Shown: one piece after another, positions 46,758 to 55,951 of the stretch | Numbering within the stretch: the stretch's first letter is position 1 | How the letters are laid out: each line of letters begins with the position of its first letter | Assembly: GCA_937138475.1 (NCBI GenBank) | Contig: CAKZPD010000016.1 | Coordinates: forward strand, 1 to 64,000 | Reading direction: 5' to 3' | Length of the DNA: 64,000 nucleotides | Source: an uncultured Sulfitobacter sp. | GTDB taxonomy: Bacteria; Pseudomonadota; Alphaproteobacteria; Rhodobacterales; Rhodobacteraceae | Position numbers and translations under genes: made by a program | Notes under the pieces: generated by a model | What the model was told of the DNA's origin: nothing | What the model saw: the letters and a program-made list of their open reading frames with translations, nothing else | Databases searched by the model: none

Positions 46758-48082
46758 AGCCCTTCGGGCTGACCGACCACGACAAAATGCAACCCCTCGG
46801 GGTTCAGCAATTGTCGCGCCACGCGCTGCACATCGGCCAATGTCACCGCCCGCACCTTGTCGTTGCGGGTGGCGATATAATCAATCGGCAGGCCCAGCAT
46901 CTGCATACCGACCATGATATTGGCAATCGGCCCGTTGCCATCAAACCGCAAAGGATAGGCGCCGGTCATAAATGTCTTGGCATCCGCCAGCTCTTGCGCG
47001 GTGATGCCTTGGGTCGCGGCCTTGGCCCATTGCGCGCGGATCACTGCGATCGCCTCGGCGATACGATCATTGGCCGAACGCACCGATCCCATGTAAGTTT
47101 GCGCCAGATCGCGTGAAACCAGATAGCTGTAAACCCCATAGGTCAGGCCGCGCTTTTCGCGCACCTCGGTCATCAGGCGCGATTCAAATCCGCCGCCGCC
47201 CAGCACCTGATTAAGCAAATTCGCCGCAAAGAAATCCGGATCGGATTGGCTGATCCCCGGCTGACCAAAGATCGCAACCGATTGCGGCGTGGCAAAATCC
47301 ACCACCGTCAGGCCCGGCGGGATTTGCGGGGTGATCACTGGCGGCATCGCGGCCCCCTGCGCGGGCAAATCCCCCAAAAGATCGTCGATCAGCGCCGCCA
47401 GCTCTTGCGGGGTGATATCCCCCGCTGCCCCGACAAAGACCCGGTCCAGCGCCAGAACATCGCGGTGCGCCGCCAACAGATCGTCGCGCGTCAGCGCGCC
47501 AAGACTGTCGATGGTGCCGTTGATTGAACTGCCATAGGGATGGCCAGCAAAGGCCAGCGCGTCAAAGCGCTGGCGGGCCATTTCATCCGGATCGACCGCA
47601 TCCGAGCGAATGACCGACAAGACCTGCTGGCGCACCCGCTCAATCGCATCTTGGTCAAATCGGGGCCTGGTCAGCGCCGCACGCAAAAGCGCGACCGAAC
47701 CCGCCGTTTCCGAGGTCAGGAACCGCGCAGAAACCGACAGCGCGTCATCTCCGACGTCAAAGCTGAAACTGCTGGCCATATCTTCGGCTGCGGCCGCAAA
47801 TTCGCGCGCATCAAGATCCCCGGCGCCTTCCTCAAGCAGCGCGGTCATCAGGTTGATCGCGCCGCGTTTGCCCGGCCGATCCAGCGACGCCCCACCGCGA
47901 AAGCGGATTTCAAGCGCAACAAAGGGAATGCTGTGATCTTCGACCAACCAGGCGCGCACGCCCGAGGCCGAGGTGCTTTCCTGAATTTCGACAGCGGCAT
48001 GCCCCGGCAAAGCGCTGAGCGCCGCGCCACAGGCGATGGCAAGGGCGGTGAAAAGGCCAGTGGCAAGGGATCGAAAAATCAT
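46745..48082 (-). CDS. M16 peptidase-like protein, non-catalytic subunit
   Basis: A 445-residue protein with a signal peptide (LFTALAIACGAALSALPGHAA). Fold of the M16 (pitrilysin/processing peptidase) family, but the HxxEH zinc motif is lost (AINLMTALLEEGAGD where His would stand), while the R/Y motif TEVREKRGLTYGVYSYL is kept. It therefore resembles the partner subunit of a heterodimer with the upstream gene, as in mitochondrial processing peptidase alpha/beta. ATG 48082 overlaps the previous stop. Confidence 0.9.
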   Translation of the reverse strand: MIFRSLATGLFTALAIACGAALSALPGHAAVEIQESTSASGVRAWLVEDHSIPFVALEIRFRGGASLDRPGKRGAINLMTALLEEGAGDLDAREFAAAAEDMASSFSFDVGDDALSVSARFLTSETAGSVALLRAALTRPRFDQDAIERVRQQVLSVIRSDAVDPDEMARQRFDALAFAGHPYGSSINGTIDSLGALTRDDLLAAHRDVLALDRVFVGAAGDITPQELAALIDDLLGDLPAQGAAMPPVITPQIPPGLTVVDFATPQSVAIFGQPGISQSDPDFFAANLLNQVLGGGGFESRLMTEVREKRGLTYGVYSYLVSRDLAQTYMGSVRSANDRIAEAIAVIRAQWAKAATQGITAQELADAKTFMTGAYPLRFDGNGPIANIMVGMQMLGLPIDYIATRNDKVRAVTLADVQRVARQLLNPEGLHFVVVGQPEGLYSP

Positions 48083-49431
48083 GACGGCTCCTCTTGGGTC
48101 AGCCAACCGGTCACCGAGGCACGTTTGTCCAACAGCTTGCGGGCGGCGGACAGGATCTGATCGGCGCTTACGGCCTCAAGCACATCGGGCCAGGCTTGCA
48201 CATCCTCGACCGTCAAGCCCGAGGCCAGCGCCTGGCCATAGCGGTTGGCGATGGCATCGACATTGTCACGGGCGTAAATCTGCTCGGCGCGGATCTGCTT
48301 CTTGATCCGGGCCAGCTGCCCCGCATCGACCCCGGCCGTCAGAAAGGCGTCCAGCGCCTGGTCCAAGGCCGTCTCGGCCTGGGTCAAGGTGATGTCAGGG
48401 CCGGGCACCACCACCAAATCAAAGGTCGTCCGGTCCAGCGAAACCCCGGAATAAAACGCGCCGCTATAGGTGGCGATCTGGGTGTCAAACTGCAACCGCT
48501 GGGTCAGGAACGATGTCGTGCCGCCGCCCAGCAGCTCGGCCAAAAGGGTCAAGGCGGCGGCCTCTTGCTGGGCGCCCGGATCGCGCTCGGGCGCCAGATA
48601 CGAGCGGCTGACATAGGGCTGCGCCACACGCGGATCGCGGAACACGATCCGCCTTTCGGCGGTTTGCGGCGGTTCTTGGCTGCGCAGACGTGGCGGCAGA
48701 TCGGGGTTGGCGGGAATCGCCCCGTAATACCGCGTGGCCAAGCCGCGCACCTGGGCCGGGGTGACATCACCCGAGACCACCAAAATTGCGTTGTTGGGCG
48801 CGTAATAGCGATCATAGAACGTCAAAGCGTCCTGCATATCCAGGCTTTGCATTTCATGCATCCAGCCAATGATCGGCACGCCGTAACGATGGTTGAGATA
48901 TTGCGCCGCACGTTTTTGTTCGGAAAACAGGGCATTGGGGTTGTTTTCAGTGCGCTGGTTGCGCTCTTCTATGATCACGTCGCGTTCGGTGGCAATATTC
49001 TCTGGGGTCAGGCGAATGTTGCGCATCCGGTCGCTTTCCATCTGCATCATCAGCGCAAGCCGGTCGGCCGCAACGCGCTGAAAATATGCGGTGTAATCAA
49101 AGCTGGTAAAGGCATTGTCCCGCCCGCCATTGGCGGCAACCGTGGCCGACAGCTCGCCCGCGGCGAGGGTATCGGTGGCCTTGAACAGCAGATGTTCCAG
49201 AAAATGGGCCACGCCCGAAGCGCTTGGGGGTTCATCTGCGGAGCCGGCCTTGTACCAGATCATATGCTGAACCACCGGGGCGCGGTGGTCTTCCACCACC
49301 ACCACCTGCAACCCGTTGTCCAGGGTGAAATGGCTGACCGTATCGGCACCGGCCGCACCGGTAAAGGCAAGGCCGAACAGCGCGGCAATGCCGGGGGGCC
49401 AAACGCGGCGCAGGGCGGAGAAAAAGCGCAT
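48079..49431 (-). CDS. M16 family zinc peptidase, catalytic subunit
   Basis: A 450-residue periplasmic or exported peptidase. Signal peptide at about 1-29 (GIAALFGLAFTGAAGA). The inverted zinc motif HFLEH is at residues 76-80, with the downstream Glu in LSATVAANGGRDN-like region; ENIATERDVIIEERNQR follows. Together with the downstream M16 protein it probably forms an active/inactive heterodimer that degrades short peptides. ATG 49431; an upstream frame to 49476 is not favoured. Confidence 0.92.
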   Translation of the reverse strand: MRFFSALRRVWPPGIAALFGLAFTGAAGADTVSHFTLDNGLQVVVVEDHRAPVVQHMIWYKAGSADEPPSASGVAHFLEHLLFKATDTLAAGELSATVAANGGRDNAFTSFDYTAYFQRVAADRLALMMQMESDRMRNIRLTPENIATERDVIIEERNQRTENNPNALFSEQKRAAQYLNHRYGVPIIGWMHEMQSLDMQDALTFYDRYYAPNNAILVVSGDVTPAQVRGLATRYYGAIPANPDLPPRLRSQEPPQTAERRIVFRDPRVAQPYVSRSYLAPERDPGAQQEAAALTLLAELLGGGTTSFLTQRLQFDTQIATYSGAFYSGVSLDRTTFDLVVVPGPDITLTQAETALDQALDAFLTAGVDAGQLARIKKQIRAEQIYARDNVDAIANRYGQALASGLTVEDVQAWPDVLEAVSADQILSAARKLLDKRASVTGWLTQEEPS

Positions 49432-49566
49432 CGGTGATCCTTTGGTGAACGGGCAAAGCGCCGCGCCCCTAAGCAAATACGCCCCCCTGGCGCAGAATCA
49501 AGCGCGGGCCGTTCACAATCGCTTGGTCTGCGGGCACCGCTGGCGGCGGCGCGGGTGGATCGGCTG

Positions 49567-49601
49567 GGGGCCTCCGGCGGGGATATTTAAGAACAAAAGA
49601 A
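49567..49601 (+). repeat. 35-bp repeat, copy 1
   Basis: Between the M16 gene start and the DUF3035 gene end. The 35 bases start GGGGCCTCCGGCGGGGATAT and end AACAAAAGAA; they match the copy at 54069-54103 (opposite strand) at 33 of 35 positions. Lies in a non-coding gap next to a gene end. Confidence 0.75.
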
Positions 49602-49613
49602 GCCGGCGCGGCG

Positions 49614-50102
49614 TTATTGCGGCGGGAAAGAGGGCACGGCGATGCCGGCACGTTGCCAGCGGCGGGCTTCGGCGTAGGCGTCGAGCGATTGGCTTTTGTA
49701 GAGACGTTCATAAAGGCCGACGCTGGTGATCCGGTATTGGGTAAAGCGGCCTTTGCGGCGGCGAAAATCGGCATCGGCATCGGCGAGCAGCGTGCGGATT
49801 TCCGGGTCGACGCCAAAGCGGCCGGTGGCGGCAATCAGCGCCCCATCGGCGGCCCCGCCCGATTGTTTCCGCCCGCCCAGCGCCTGGGCGGCATCCGCCA
49901 GCGGATCGGTGTCGGCCAGGTTGCCTTGGCCCGGCGTCGGGCTGGGCAGGCTGGCGTAGCTGGTCGGGGTTTGCAGGCGCGCCTTGGGTTCGACGATGAA
50001 TTCATCCGGCCCGCTTGAGCTGTTGCGCAGATCCCGCAGGCCTTGGTTGCTGCAACCGGCGAGCGCGAGGACTATCAGGATCAGGGCCGGGATCAGGCGC
50101 AT
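49614..50102 (-). CDS. DUF3035 family lipoprotein
   Basis: A 162-residue predicted lipoprotein. Signal peptide with lipobox LAGC, acylated Cys17. The rest is a soluble, alanine/glycine-rich domain, with a C-terminal motif of charged residues (RFTQYRITSVGLYERLYKSQ). Function unknown; the family is largely limited to Rhodobacteraceae and relatives. It lies 50 bases behind lspA, whose product cleaves lipoprotein signals, and may share the transcript. Confidence 0.85.
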   Translation of the reverse strand: MRLIPALILIVLALAGCSNQGLRDLRNSSSGPDEFIVEPKARLQTPTSYASLPSPTPGQGNLADTDPLADAAQALGGRKQSGGAADGALIAATGRFGVDPEIRTLLADADADFRRRKGRFTQYRITSVGLYERLYKSQSLDAYAEARRWQRAGIAVPSFPPQ

Positions 50103-50152
50103 CGGTGGTCTCCTTTGACTTGGCTATTCCTAGCCCAGGCGGGCGGCGGATG

Positions 50153-50641
50153 TCACTGGCCTTTTTGGCCTGGGGTGGTTTTGCCCTCGGCGGCGAAGAA
50201 CACCAGGCCCAGCGCGCCGGCGAAAATCCACACATCGGCAAGGTTAAAGACGAAGGGGTTGTCGATCCCGCAGCACGAGGTGTTGAGGAAATCCAGCACA
50301 AAGCCATAGAGCAACCGGTCAAGCACATTGGCCAGCGCCCCGCCGATCAAAAGCCCCCCGCTGATCCGGGCCAGCGCCCCCATCTGCGGCTGGTGCAGCC
50401 AGCGCCAGACCCCGGCGCAGATCACCAAAGCCACCGCGATCAGCGCCCAGCTGGCCGCCGTGCTGCCATTGGCGAACAGCCCAAAGTTGATCCCCGGATT
50501 TTCCCCATAGCGAAAGCCCAGAAAGGGCGGCAGCACATCAATCCCGCCGACGGACCTGAGGTCCATCCGGACGATCACCACGTATTTGCTGAGCTGATCG
50601 GTGGCAAAGGCCAGCAAAGCCGCAAGATTGAGCGCGCGCAT
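50153..50641 (-). CDS. lspA: Lipoprotein signal peptidase
   Basis: A 162-residue inner-membrane aspartyl protease with four helices. It cleaves prolipoproteins before the acylated cysteine. Motifs: ATDQLSKYVV near the N-terminus, GGALANVLDRL and FNLADVWIFAG holding the two catalytic aspartates. Start is 9 bases after the purH stop region, in the same direction, so it likely shares a transcript with purH and the DUF3035 lipoprotein. Confidence 0.95.
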   Translation of the reverse strand: MRALNLAALLAFATDQLSKYVVIVRMDLRSVGGIDVLPPFLGFRYGENPGINFGLFANGSTAASWALIAVALVICAGVWRWLHQPQMGALARISGGLLIGGALANVLDRLLYGFVLDFLNTSCCGIDNPFVFNLADVWIFAGALGLVFFAAEGKTTPGQKGQ

Positions 50642-50650
50642 GGTTGCCCC

Positions 50651-52237
50651 CTAGTGCCGGAAGTGGCGCATGCCGGTAAAGACCATCGCCAGGCCGGCGG
50701 CATCGGCGGCGGCGATTACCTCGTCGTCGCGCATCGACCCGCCCGGCTGGATCAGCGCGGTCGCGCCGGCCTCGGCGGCGGTGATCAGCCCATCCGCAAA
50801 GGGAAAGAACGCATCGGATGCGACGACCGATCCTTGGGTCAGTGGCGCCGGCAGCCCCATGGCCTGGGCCATATCCTGGGCCTTGTGCGCGGCAATGCGG
50901 GTGCTGTCGACGCGGCTCATCTGACCGGCGCCGACGCCCACGGTCGCCCCGTCTTTGACATAGATAATCGCATTGGATTTGACATGTTTGGCCACGGTCC
51001 AGGCGAACAACAGGTCGGCCAATTCGCCTGCGGTCGGGGCGCGTTTTGTCACCACCTGAAGATCTTGCGCGGTGATGCGGCCCACGTCCTTGTCCTGCAC
51101 CAGGAACCCGCCCGAGACCTGGCGCACCGCCAGCCCCGCCACCGTTGGATCGGCCAGGCCGCCGGTTGTCAAAAGGCGCAGGTTCTTTTTCGCCTGGAAC
51201 ACTTTCAGCGCATCCGCATCGGCGCCCGGTGCGATCACCACTTCGGTGAAGATGGCGCTGATTTCCTCGGCTGTGGGGCCGTCCAGCGGTTGATTAAGCG
51301 CGATGATCCCGCCAAAGGCGCTGGTGCGGTCGCAATCAAAGGCCCGGCGATAGGCCTCTTGCAGGGTGGCGCCGGTGGCCACGCCGCAGGGGTTGGCGTG
51401 TTTGATGATCGCGCAGGCGGGCGCGGCGCTTGGGTCAAATTCCGACACCAGCTCAAAGGCGGCGTCGGTGTCGTTGATGTTGTTGTAGGACAGCTCTTTG
51501 CCCTGATGTTGGCGGGCGGTGGCAACACCGGGCCGGGCGCTGCCGTCGGTATAAAACGCGGCCGTTTGATGCGGGTTTTCACCATAGCGCAATTCCTGCG
51601 CCAAGGTGCCGGCAAAGGCGCGGCGGCGCGGGGTGTTGCCAACCTGGGCGGCCATCCAGGTGCTGACGGCCGTGTCATAGGAGGCCGTGCGCGCATAGGC
51701 GGTCTGGGCCAGCCGCTGGCGCAACGCATAGCGGGTGCAGCCGTCATTGGCGGACAATTCCTCAAGCAGGGGGGCATAATCCTCGACGTCGACCACGACT
51801 GTAACAAACCCGTGGTTCTTGGCCGCTGAGCGGATCATCGCCGGGCCGCCGATATCAATATTTTCGATCACTTCGGCATAGGGCGCACCCTTGGCGACCG
51901 TTTCCTCGAACGGGTAAAGGTTAACAACCACCAAATCAATTGGGCCGATGCCATGGCTGTCCATCGCGGCGCGGTGCGCAGGGTTATCGCGCAACGCCAG
52001 CAATCCGCCATGCACCACCGGGTGCAGCGTCTTGACCCGCCCATCCATCATTTCGGGAAACCCGGTGATATCGGCCACATCGCGCACCTCAAGGCCCGCG
52101 GCCCGCAGCGCCTGCGCCGTGCCCCCTGTGCTCAGCAATTCGACACCGCGCGCCGCCAGCGCCTGCCCCAGTTCAATCAGACCGGTCTTATCGGAAACGG
52201 ACAAAAGCGCGCGGGACACAGGGGCAAGATCAGTCAT
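50651..52237 (-). CDS. purH: Bifunctional AICAR transformylase / IMP cyclohydrolase
   Basis: A 528-residue enzyme for the last two steps of IMP synthesis. N-terminal IMP cyclohydrolase domain (1-195, [42 protein letters not shown]) and C-terminal transformylase domain with the catalytic Lys/His pair in [12 protein letters not shown] and later [12 protein letters not shown] and [11 protein letters not shown]. Complete. Ten bases after the heparinase-like gene, same strand. Confidence 0.97.
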   Translation of the reverse strand: MTDLAPVSRALLSVSDKTGLIELGQALAARGVELLSTGGTAQALRAAGLEVRDVADITGFPEMMDGRVKTLHPVVHGGLLALRDNPAHRAAMDSHGIGPIDLVVVNLYPFEETVAKGAPYAEVIENIDIGGPAMIRSAAKNHGFVTVVVDVEDYAPLLEELSANDGCTRYALRQRLAQTAYARTASYDTAVSTWMAAQVGNTPRRRAFAGTLAQELRYGENPHQTAAFYTDGSARPGVATARQHQGKELSYNNINDTDAAFELVSEFDPSAAPACAIIKHANPCGVATGATLQEAYRRAFDCDRTSAFGGIIALNQPLDGPTAEEISAIFTEVVIAPGADADALKVFQAKKNLRLLTTGGLADPTVAGLAVRQVSGGFLVQDKDVGRITAQDLQVVTKRAPTAGELADLLFAWTVAKHVKSNAIIYVKDGATVGVGAGQMSRVDSTRIAAHKAQDMAQAMGLPAPLTQGSVVASDAFFPFADGLITAAEAGATALIQPGGSMRDDEVIAAADAAGLAMVFTGMRHFRH

Positions 52238-52246
52238 TAGTATTCC

Positions 52247-53989
52247 TTATAGGTCAGTTATAGGTTGGCCAGGCAACATCGGCGCATCCTGGGCCAGATC
52301 ACGCAGACCGGTGGCCGTTTCAGGTGTCTTGGACAGGGACCAGCGGACTCGGGTCGCATATGCCACGGCCCGGCCCGAAAGAACAATCTGTTTTGTCGGA
52401 CGTGGTTCCAGACGGTCGGCCTCAAGATAGACCGATCCGGCCAGATCAAGCGCCAGCGACCCATCGTGATGGAACTCCCAGATTTCGCCACTGCGCAGGC
52501 GCAGCGCAAGATACGCCCCATCCTGCGCGGTCACCACCTCGACATCGGGGTGCAAATGAAACCGGATGTCAAAGTCGATACCGCCCCGCTGTGTTGCCGC
52601 CAATGCCGCGTCAAACCGCTGTTTTTCCACATCTTCCATGGCCAAAAGCATGTCTTCCCCGATCAGGGCGCTGCCATCGCGGCGCAGCTCAAGCGTGCGC
52701 GCATGCGTCAGCCCATGGGTGTGCAAAAACCCATCATGCCCACCCTGAAACCGCAGCCCATCGCTTGTCTCGCCTTGCTCAATCGGCACATAGACCGGCG
52801 CGCTCATCAACGCTTCGCGCCCTGTCTTGCGGCTTTCCTCGCCCAGATGCGCGCTGGAAACCCCGCGCAACGACAGCACGGAATGCGACGCTGTGGCGCG
52901 CCCTGCCCGCCGCCATTTCGCCCCGAACGCCACCCCCGAGCCGCAATTGACAACCACCGGCCGCCGCCCCGAGGTCAGTTCGAACCCCAGCGTCGACGCA
53001 TGGGACTGAAGCGCCTCGCTCCCGGCCTGAGGCGGCGCCGCATCCACAATCACCGTGCTGCGGCCACCGCTCAGCCGCGCAAATCCCAGGCACAATCCTT
53101 CAGGCAGGTGCCGCCGTCCACGCGCCATCGCCAAAGCCTGATCAAGCCACCCCAAACTGCCGCGCCCACCGCCATGAAACCGCGGCAAACCCCCATCGGC
53201 ATGGCGCAACCCCCGCAACACCCCGGCCTGCGCCGCAATCGCCGTCTGCACCTGGGCCGGCGCCGCCAGACCCAACTGCGACAGGCTCTCGACGCTCCAA
53301 ACCAGATGGGTGAAAATTTCCAGCAATTCTTCAGGGTTGCGGCTTGCCAGATCGCCCTTGGGCCACCCGGATCCGCGACAGGCGCGCGCCAATGCCTCGC
53401 TTGCCGGGCCAGACAGATGCTCCAACCCCTCCAAACTGGCCGCCCCATGCAGCAAGGCCGCCAGCGCCTCAAGCCGCGGCAACCCCGCTGGGGCCCGATG
53501 CCAACGCGCCGCCAAAAACAACACCTGCTGAAGCAAACTGCGCCGCAGGGCAGGATCGTCCAGAACCGCCCCGTGATGCAGCAACCGCAACACCCGTCGC
53601 CCGGTCAGATCGGCGCTCCAACCCGGCCCGCGCCCCCGGCCGAACCGCGTCACCCAAGCGGCGCTCCACGCCCGCATCCGCTGCCGGGCCGCGCCATCGC
53701 CCAGCGCCGCCAGATCATCCATCCAGCCAAAGCCATGCAATTCAGCCGCAAACGCCCGGTCGGGCGCCGCAATCGTCCACGGCGCCGCCCCCGGATGATC
53801 CACCAAATGCCCCCCCAGCAAAAACTGCCCCGCACACAACTGCCGCCCCCGCTCGGGGCTGCCAATCGACCGCGGCACCGGCCCGGTGCGAAACACCGCC
53901 ACCCCGCGATCCTTGCGGGCAATCCGCCAGGCGGCAAAACGATCCAGCACAGCCGGCGTGGCCATGACCGGCCCGGAAAGATGAAGCAT
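52247..53989 (-). CDS. Heparinase II/III-like protein
   Basis: A 580-residue protein with the alpha-helical toroid (about 60-320) followed by the beta-sheet Hepar_II_III domain (VIVDAAPPQAGSEALQSHASTLGFELTSGRRPVVVNCG). A predicted polysaccharide lyase or uncharacterised relative; heparin itself is not the likely substrate. No clear signal peptide, so it may be cytoplasmic. Start near 53989 is uncertain; ATG 53965 is an alternative. The adjacency to purH and rsmB suggests a housekeeping context (for example cell-wall or polysaccharide turnover) but no proof. Confidence 0.85.
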   Translation of the reverse strand: MLHLSGPVMATPAVLDRFAAWRIARKDRGVAVFRTGPVPRSIGSPERGRQLCAGQFLLGGHLVDHPGAAPWTIAAPDRAFAAELHGFGWMDDLAALGDGAARQRMRAWSAAWVTRFGRGRGPGWSADLTGRRVLRLLHHGAVLDDPALRRSLLQQVLFLAARWHRAPAGLPRLEALAALLHGAASLEGLEHLSGPASEALARACRGSGWPKGDLASRNPEELLEIFTHLVWSVESLSQLGLAAPAQVQTAIAAQAGVLRGLRHADGGLPRFHGGGRGSLGWLDQALAMARGRRHLPEGLCLGFARLSGGRSTVIVDAAPPQAGSEALQSHASTLGFELTSGRRPVVVNCGSGVAFGAKWRRAGRATASHSVLSLRGVSSAHLGEESRKTGREALMSAPVYVPIEQGETSDGLRFQGGHDGFLHTHGLTHARTLELRRDGSALIGEDMLLAMEDVEKQRFDAALAATQRGGIDFDIRFHLHPDVEVVTAQDGAYLALRLRSGEIWEFHHDGSLALDLAGSVYLEADRLEPRPTKQIVLSGRAVAYATRVRWSLSKTPETATGLRDLAQDAPMLPGQPITDL

Positions 53990-54068
53990 CAAACACCGCC
54001 TCCAATTCTTTCCCCGTCATACCCGCCCCGCCAGGGCAAGTCACGGCGCATTGCACCGCACACCGGCA

Positions 54069-54103
54069 TTCTTTTGTTCAAAAATATCCCCGCCGGAGGC
54101 CCC
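54069..54103 (-). repeat. 35-bp repeat, copy 2
   Basis: Inverse-orientation copy of the element at 49567, 33 of 35 positions the same (AA for TT difference in the middle). It sits between the heparinase-like gene and the rsmB stop. Confidence 0.75.
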
Positions 54104-54140
54104 AAACCGTGCCGCAGGCCCCGCCTGTCCTCACGGCGCC

Positions 54141-55409
54141 TCAGCCTTTGCGCAAAAGCGCCATGTAAAACCCGTCCATACCGCCGCGATCCGCCCAAAA
54201 ATCCGGACGCAACCGCACGCCGCCTTCGGCCGTGACCCACTCGGGCGCAATCCCAACCGCGCTCAGCCCCTCGGGCGCTACACGCATGTCGCCATGACGC
54301 GCCAAGGCCTCATCAATCTGCACCTCACCCTCGTCGGGCAACAGCGAACAGGTGCAAAACATCATCCGCCCCCCCGGACGCAACAGCGACCAGGCGTGGT
54401 CGATCAATTCAGCCTGAAGATCAATCAGCGCCCCGAACTCGCTTCCGTCCTTTGCAAAAGGCAAATCCGGGTGCCGCCGCAACGTGCCGGTCGCCGAACA
54501 GGGGGCATCCAGCAAAATCGCATCAAACTGCCCCGTTGCCGCACGCGCATCCCCGGTCTTGACCTGCGCCACCAACCCCGTCCGGGCCAGATTGTCCTTC
54601 AGTCGCCCCAACCTGTTGGCCGAAATATCCAGCGCCGTAACCTGCGCGCCCGCCGCCGCCATCTGCATGGTCTTGCCACCGGGCGCGGCACAAAGATCCA
54701 GAACCGCTTCGCCGGGCATCGCCGCCAGGATCCGCGCCGGCCAGGCCGCCGCCGCATCCTGCACCCACCAATCGCCTTCGGCAAACCCCGGCATCAATGA
54801 CACCTGCCCCGCCCCGTCAACGCGCACCGATCCGCCGGGCAACAGCGTGCCGCCCACCTGCGCCGCCAATCCCTCTGCATCGCCCTTGGCGGTCAAATCC
54901 AGCGGCGCCCCGCGCTGATGCGCCGCCTCCATCGCCTGAATGGCCGCCCCGCCCCAGGCCTCGACCAAGGGGCCGCGCAGCCACTTGGGCATCCGCGACG
55001 GCCGCAAGGCCTCCCAGGCCTCGGGGCCATCGGCGGCAATCTTGCGCAGCACCGCGTTCACCAGACCCTTCAGATGGCCATACCGCGGATGCCGGGCAAT
55101 GACCTCGACCAGAACGCTGACCACCCCATGGGCCGCCCCGCCCTGGCACAGTTCAACCGTGCCAAGGCGCAACGCGTTTTGCACCGTCAATGGCGGCTTT
55201 TTATGAAGATGTTTTTGCAGCATCCGGTCCGCCCGCTCCAACCCGCGCAGGGTGTCCTGGGCCAAGCGCGTCGCCCGCGCCCGCTCCTCTGGGGGCAAAC
55301 GGTCCAATACCCCTGCGGTCATCAGCTCTGACATCAGGCGCCGGTCTTCCAACACCTGATCAAGCAAATAAACAGCGGATTTACGCGCTTGCAGGCCGGG
55401 AATTGACAT
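54141..55409 (-). CDS. rsmB: RsmB, 16S rRNA (cytosine-967-C5) methyltransferase
   Basis: A 422-residue methyltransferase. N-terminal NusB-like RNA-binding domain (1-140), then the SAM-binding Rossmann domain with VLDLCAAPGGKTMQMAA, catalytic cysteines in DAPCSATGTLRRHPDL and CTCSLLPDEGEVQI. Modifies C967 in helix 31 of 16S rRNA. Start ATG 55409 has AGGAGG at good spacing; the ATG two codons upstream is too close. Confidence 0.94.
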   Translation of the reverse strand: MSIPGLQARKSAVYLLDQVLEDRRLMSELMTAGVLDRLPPEERARATRLAQDTLRGLERADRMLQKHLHKKPPLTVQNALRLGTVELCQGGAAHGVVSVLVEVIARHPRYGHLKGLVNAVLRKIAADGPEAWEALRPSRMPKWLRGPLVEAWGGAAIQAMEAAHQRGAPLDLTAKGDAEGLAAQVGGTLLPGGSVRVDGAGQVSLMPGFAEGDWWVQDAAAAWPARILAAMPGEAVLDLCAAPGGKTMQMAAAGAQVTALDISANRLGRLKDNLARTGLVAQVKTGDARAATGQFDAILLDAPCSATGTLRRHPDLPFAKDGSEFGALIDLQAELIDHAWSLLRPGGRMMFCTCSLLPDEGEVQIDEALARHGDMRVAPEGLSAVGIAPEWVTAEGGVRLRPDFWADRGGMDGFYMALLRKG

Positions 55410-55494
55410 GGGCATTGCCTCCTATGGGTTTGCCGGGTTGTCTGCGCCAAAGGACCGCGTATATCAAGGGCACGACGGGCCAAAGGACAGCAAA

Positions 55495-55710
55495 ATGACC
55501 GACCAAAGCGAAAATAACACCCCAAACCCGGCACCACAGGCCGACCCCGCCGCGCTGCCGCCCGCCGCCAAGCGCGCCCTGGCCGAAGCCAAAGCCCGCC
55601 GCGCCGCCGCCGCATCCCCGGCGCGCCCCACCGAAATCGGCGGTCGCGACGGACCGGACCCGGTGCGCTTTGGCGACTGGGAGAAAAAAGGCATCGCCGT
55701 CGATTTTTAA
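55495..55710 (+). CDS. SdhAF4-like succinate dehydrogenase assembly protein (DUF1674)
   Basis: A 71-residue protein with a disordered Ala/Pro-rich N-terminus and the conserved C-terminal block GGRDGPDPVRFGDWEKKGIAVDF. Relatives in mitochondria bind flavinylated SdhA and aid complex II assembly. ATG 55495 has AAAGGA eight bases upstream. Divergent from rsmB, and the last normal gene before the mobile remnant. Confidence 0.88.
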   Translation: MTDQSENNTPNPAPQADPAALPPAAKRALAEAKARRAAAASPARPTEIGGRDGPDPVRFGDWEKKGIAVDF

Positions 55711-55792
55711 CGCCCCCGCCCGCCGCCGCACCCCCGCCAGCGCCCGCCAAAACGCAGCGCGTCTCGGGGAAGTTGCTCGGATGTGAAGGGGG

Positions 55793-55951
55793 ATGGTGCG
55801 CCCGACGGGAAAAGGATTGAACCCTGAGTTCAATTCCCTGAGCGCTGAAGAATGGTCCCAACTGTTCGATACACTTGAGCAGTGGGAACGCTATCTCGCA
55901 CAGCTAGACTCGAAGAGTCTGAGGTGCGTCGATGAGAACTTTAGACCATAA
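55793..55951 (+). CDS. Small ORF before the MobC-like fragment
   Basis: A 52-residue open frame (MVRPTGKGLNPEFNSLSAEE...) overlapping the next start by 20 bases, as coupled genes often do. The stretch EEWSQLFDTLEQWERYLAQL would make an amphipathic helix. Not recognised. Start unclear: GAAGGGGG is directly before the ATG, and TTG 55820 is an alternative. Could be an element-borne accessory protein. Confidence 0.35.
   Translation: MVRPTGKGLNPEFNSLSAEEWSQLFDTLEQWERYLAQLDSKSLRCVDENFRP

Noticed and set aside
48094..49437. 447-codon plus-strand frame opposite the M16 peptidase
   Set aside because: Shadow frame; the minus strand has signal peptide and HFLEH motif.
50015..51829. 604-codon plus-strand frame over lspA and purH
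   Set aside because: Crosses two well-defined minus-strand genes; glycine/histidine-rich composition is typical of antisense frames.
52265..54235. 656-codon plus-strand frame opposite the heparinase-like gene
   Set aside because: Proline/arginine/glutamine-rich antisense frame; runs over the repeat and into rsmB.
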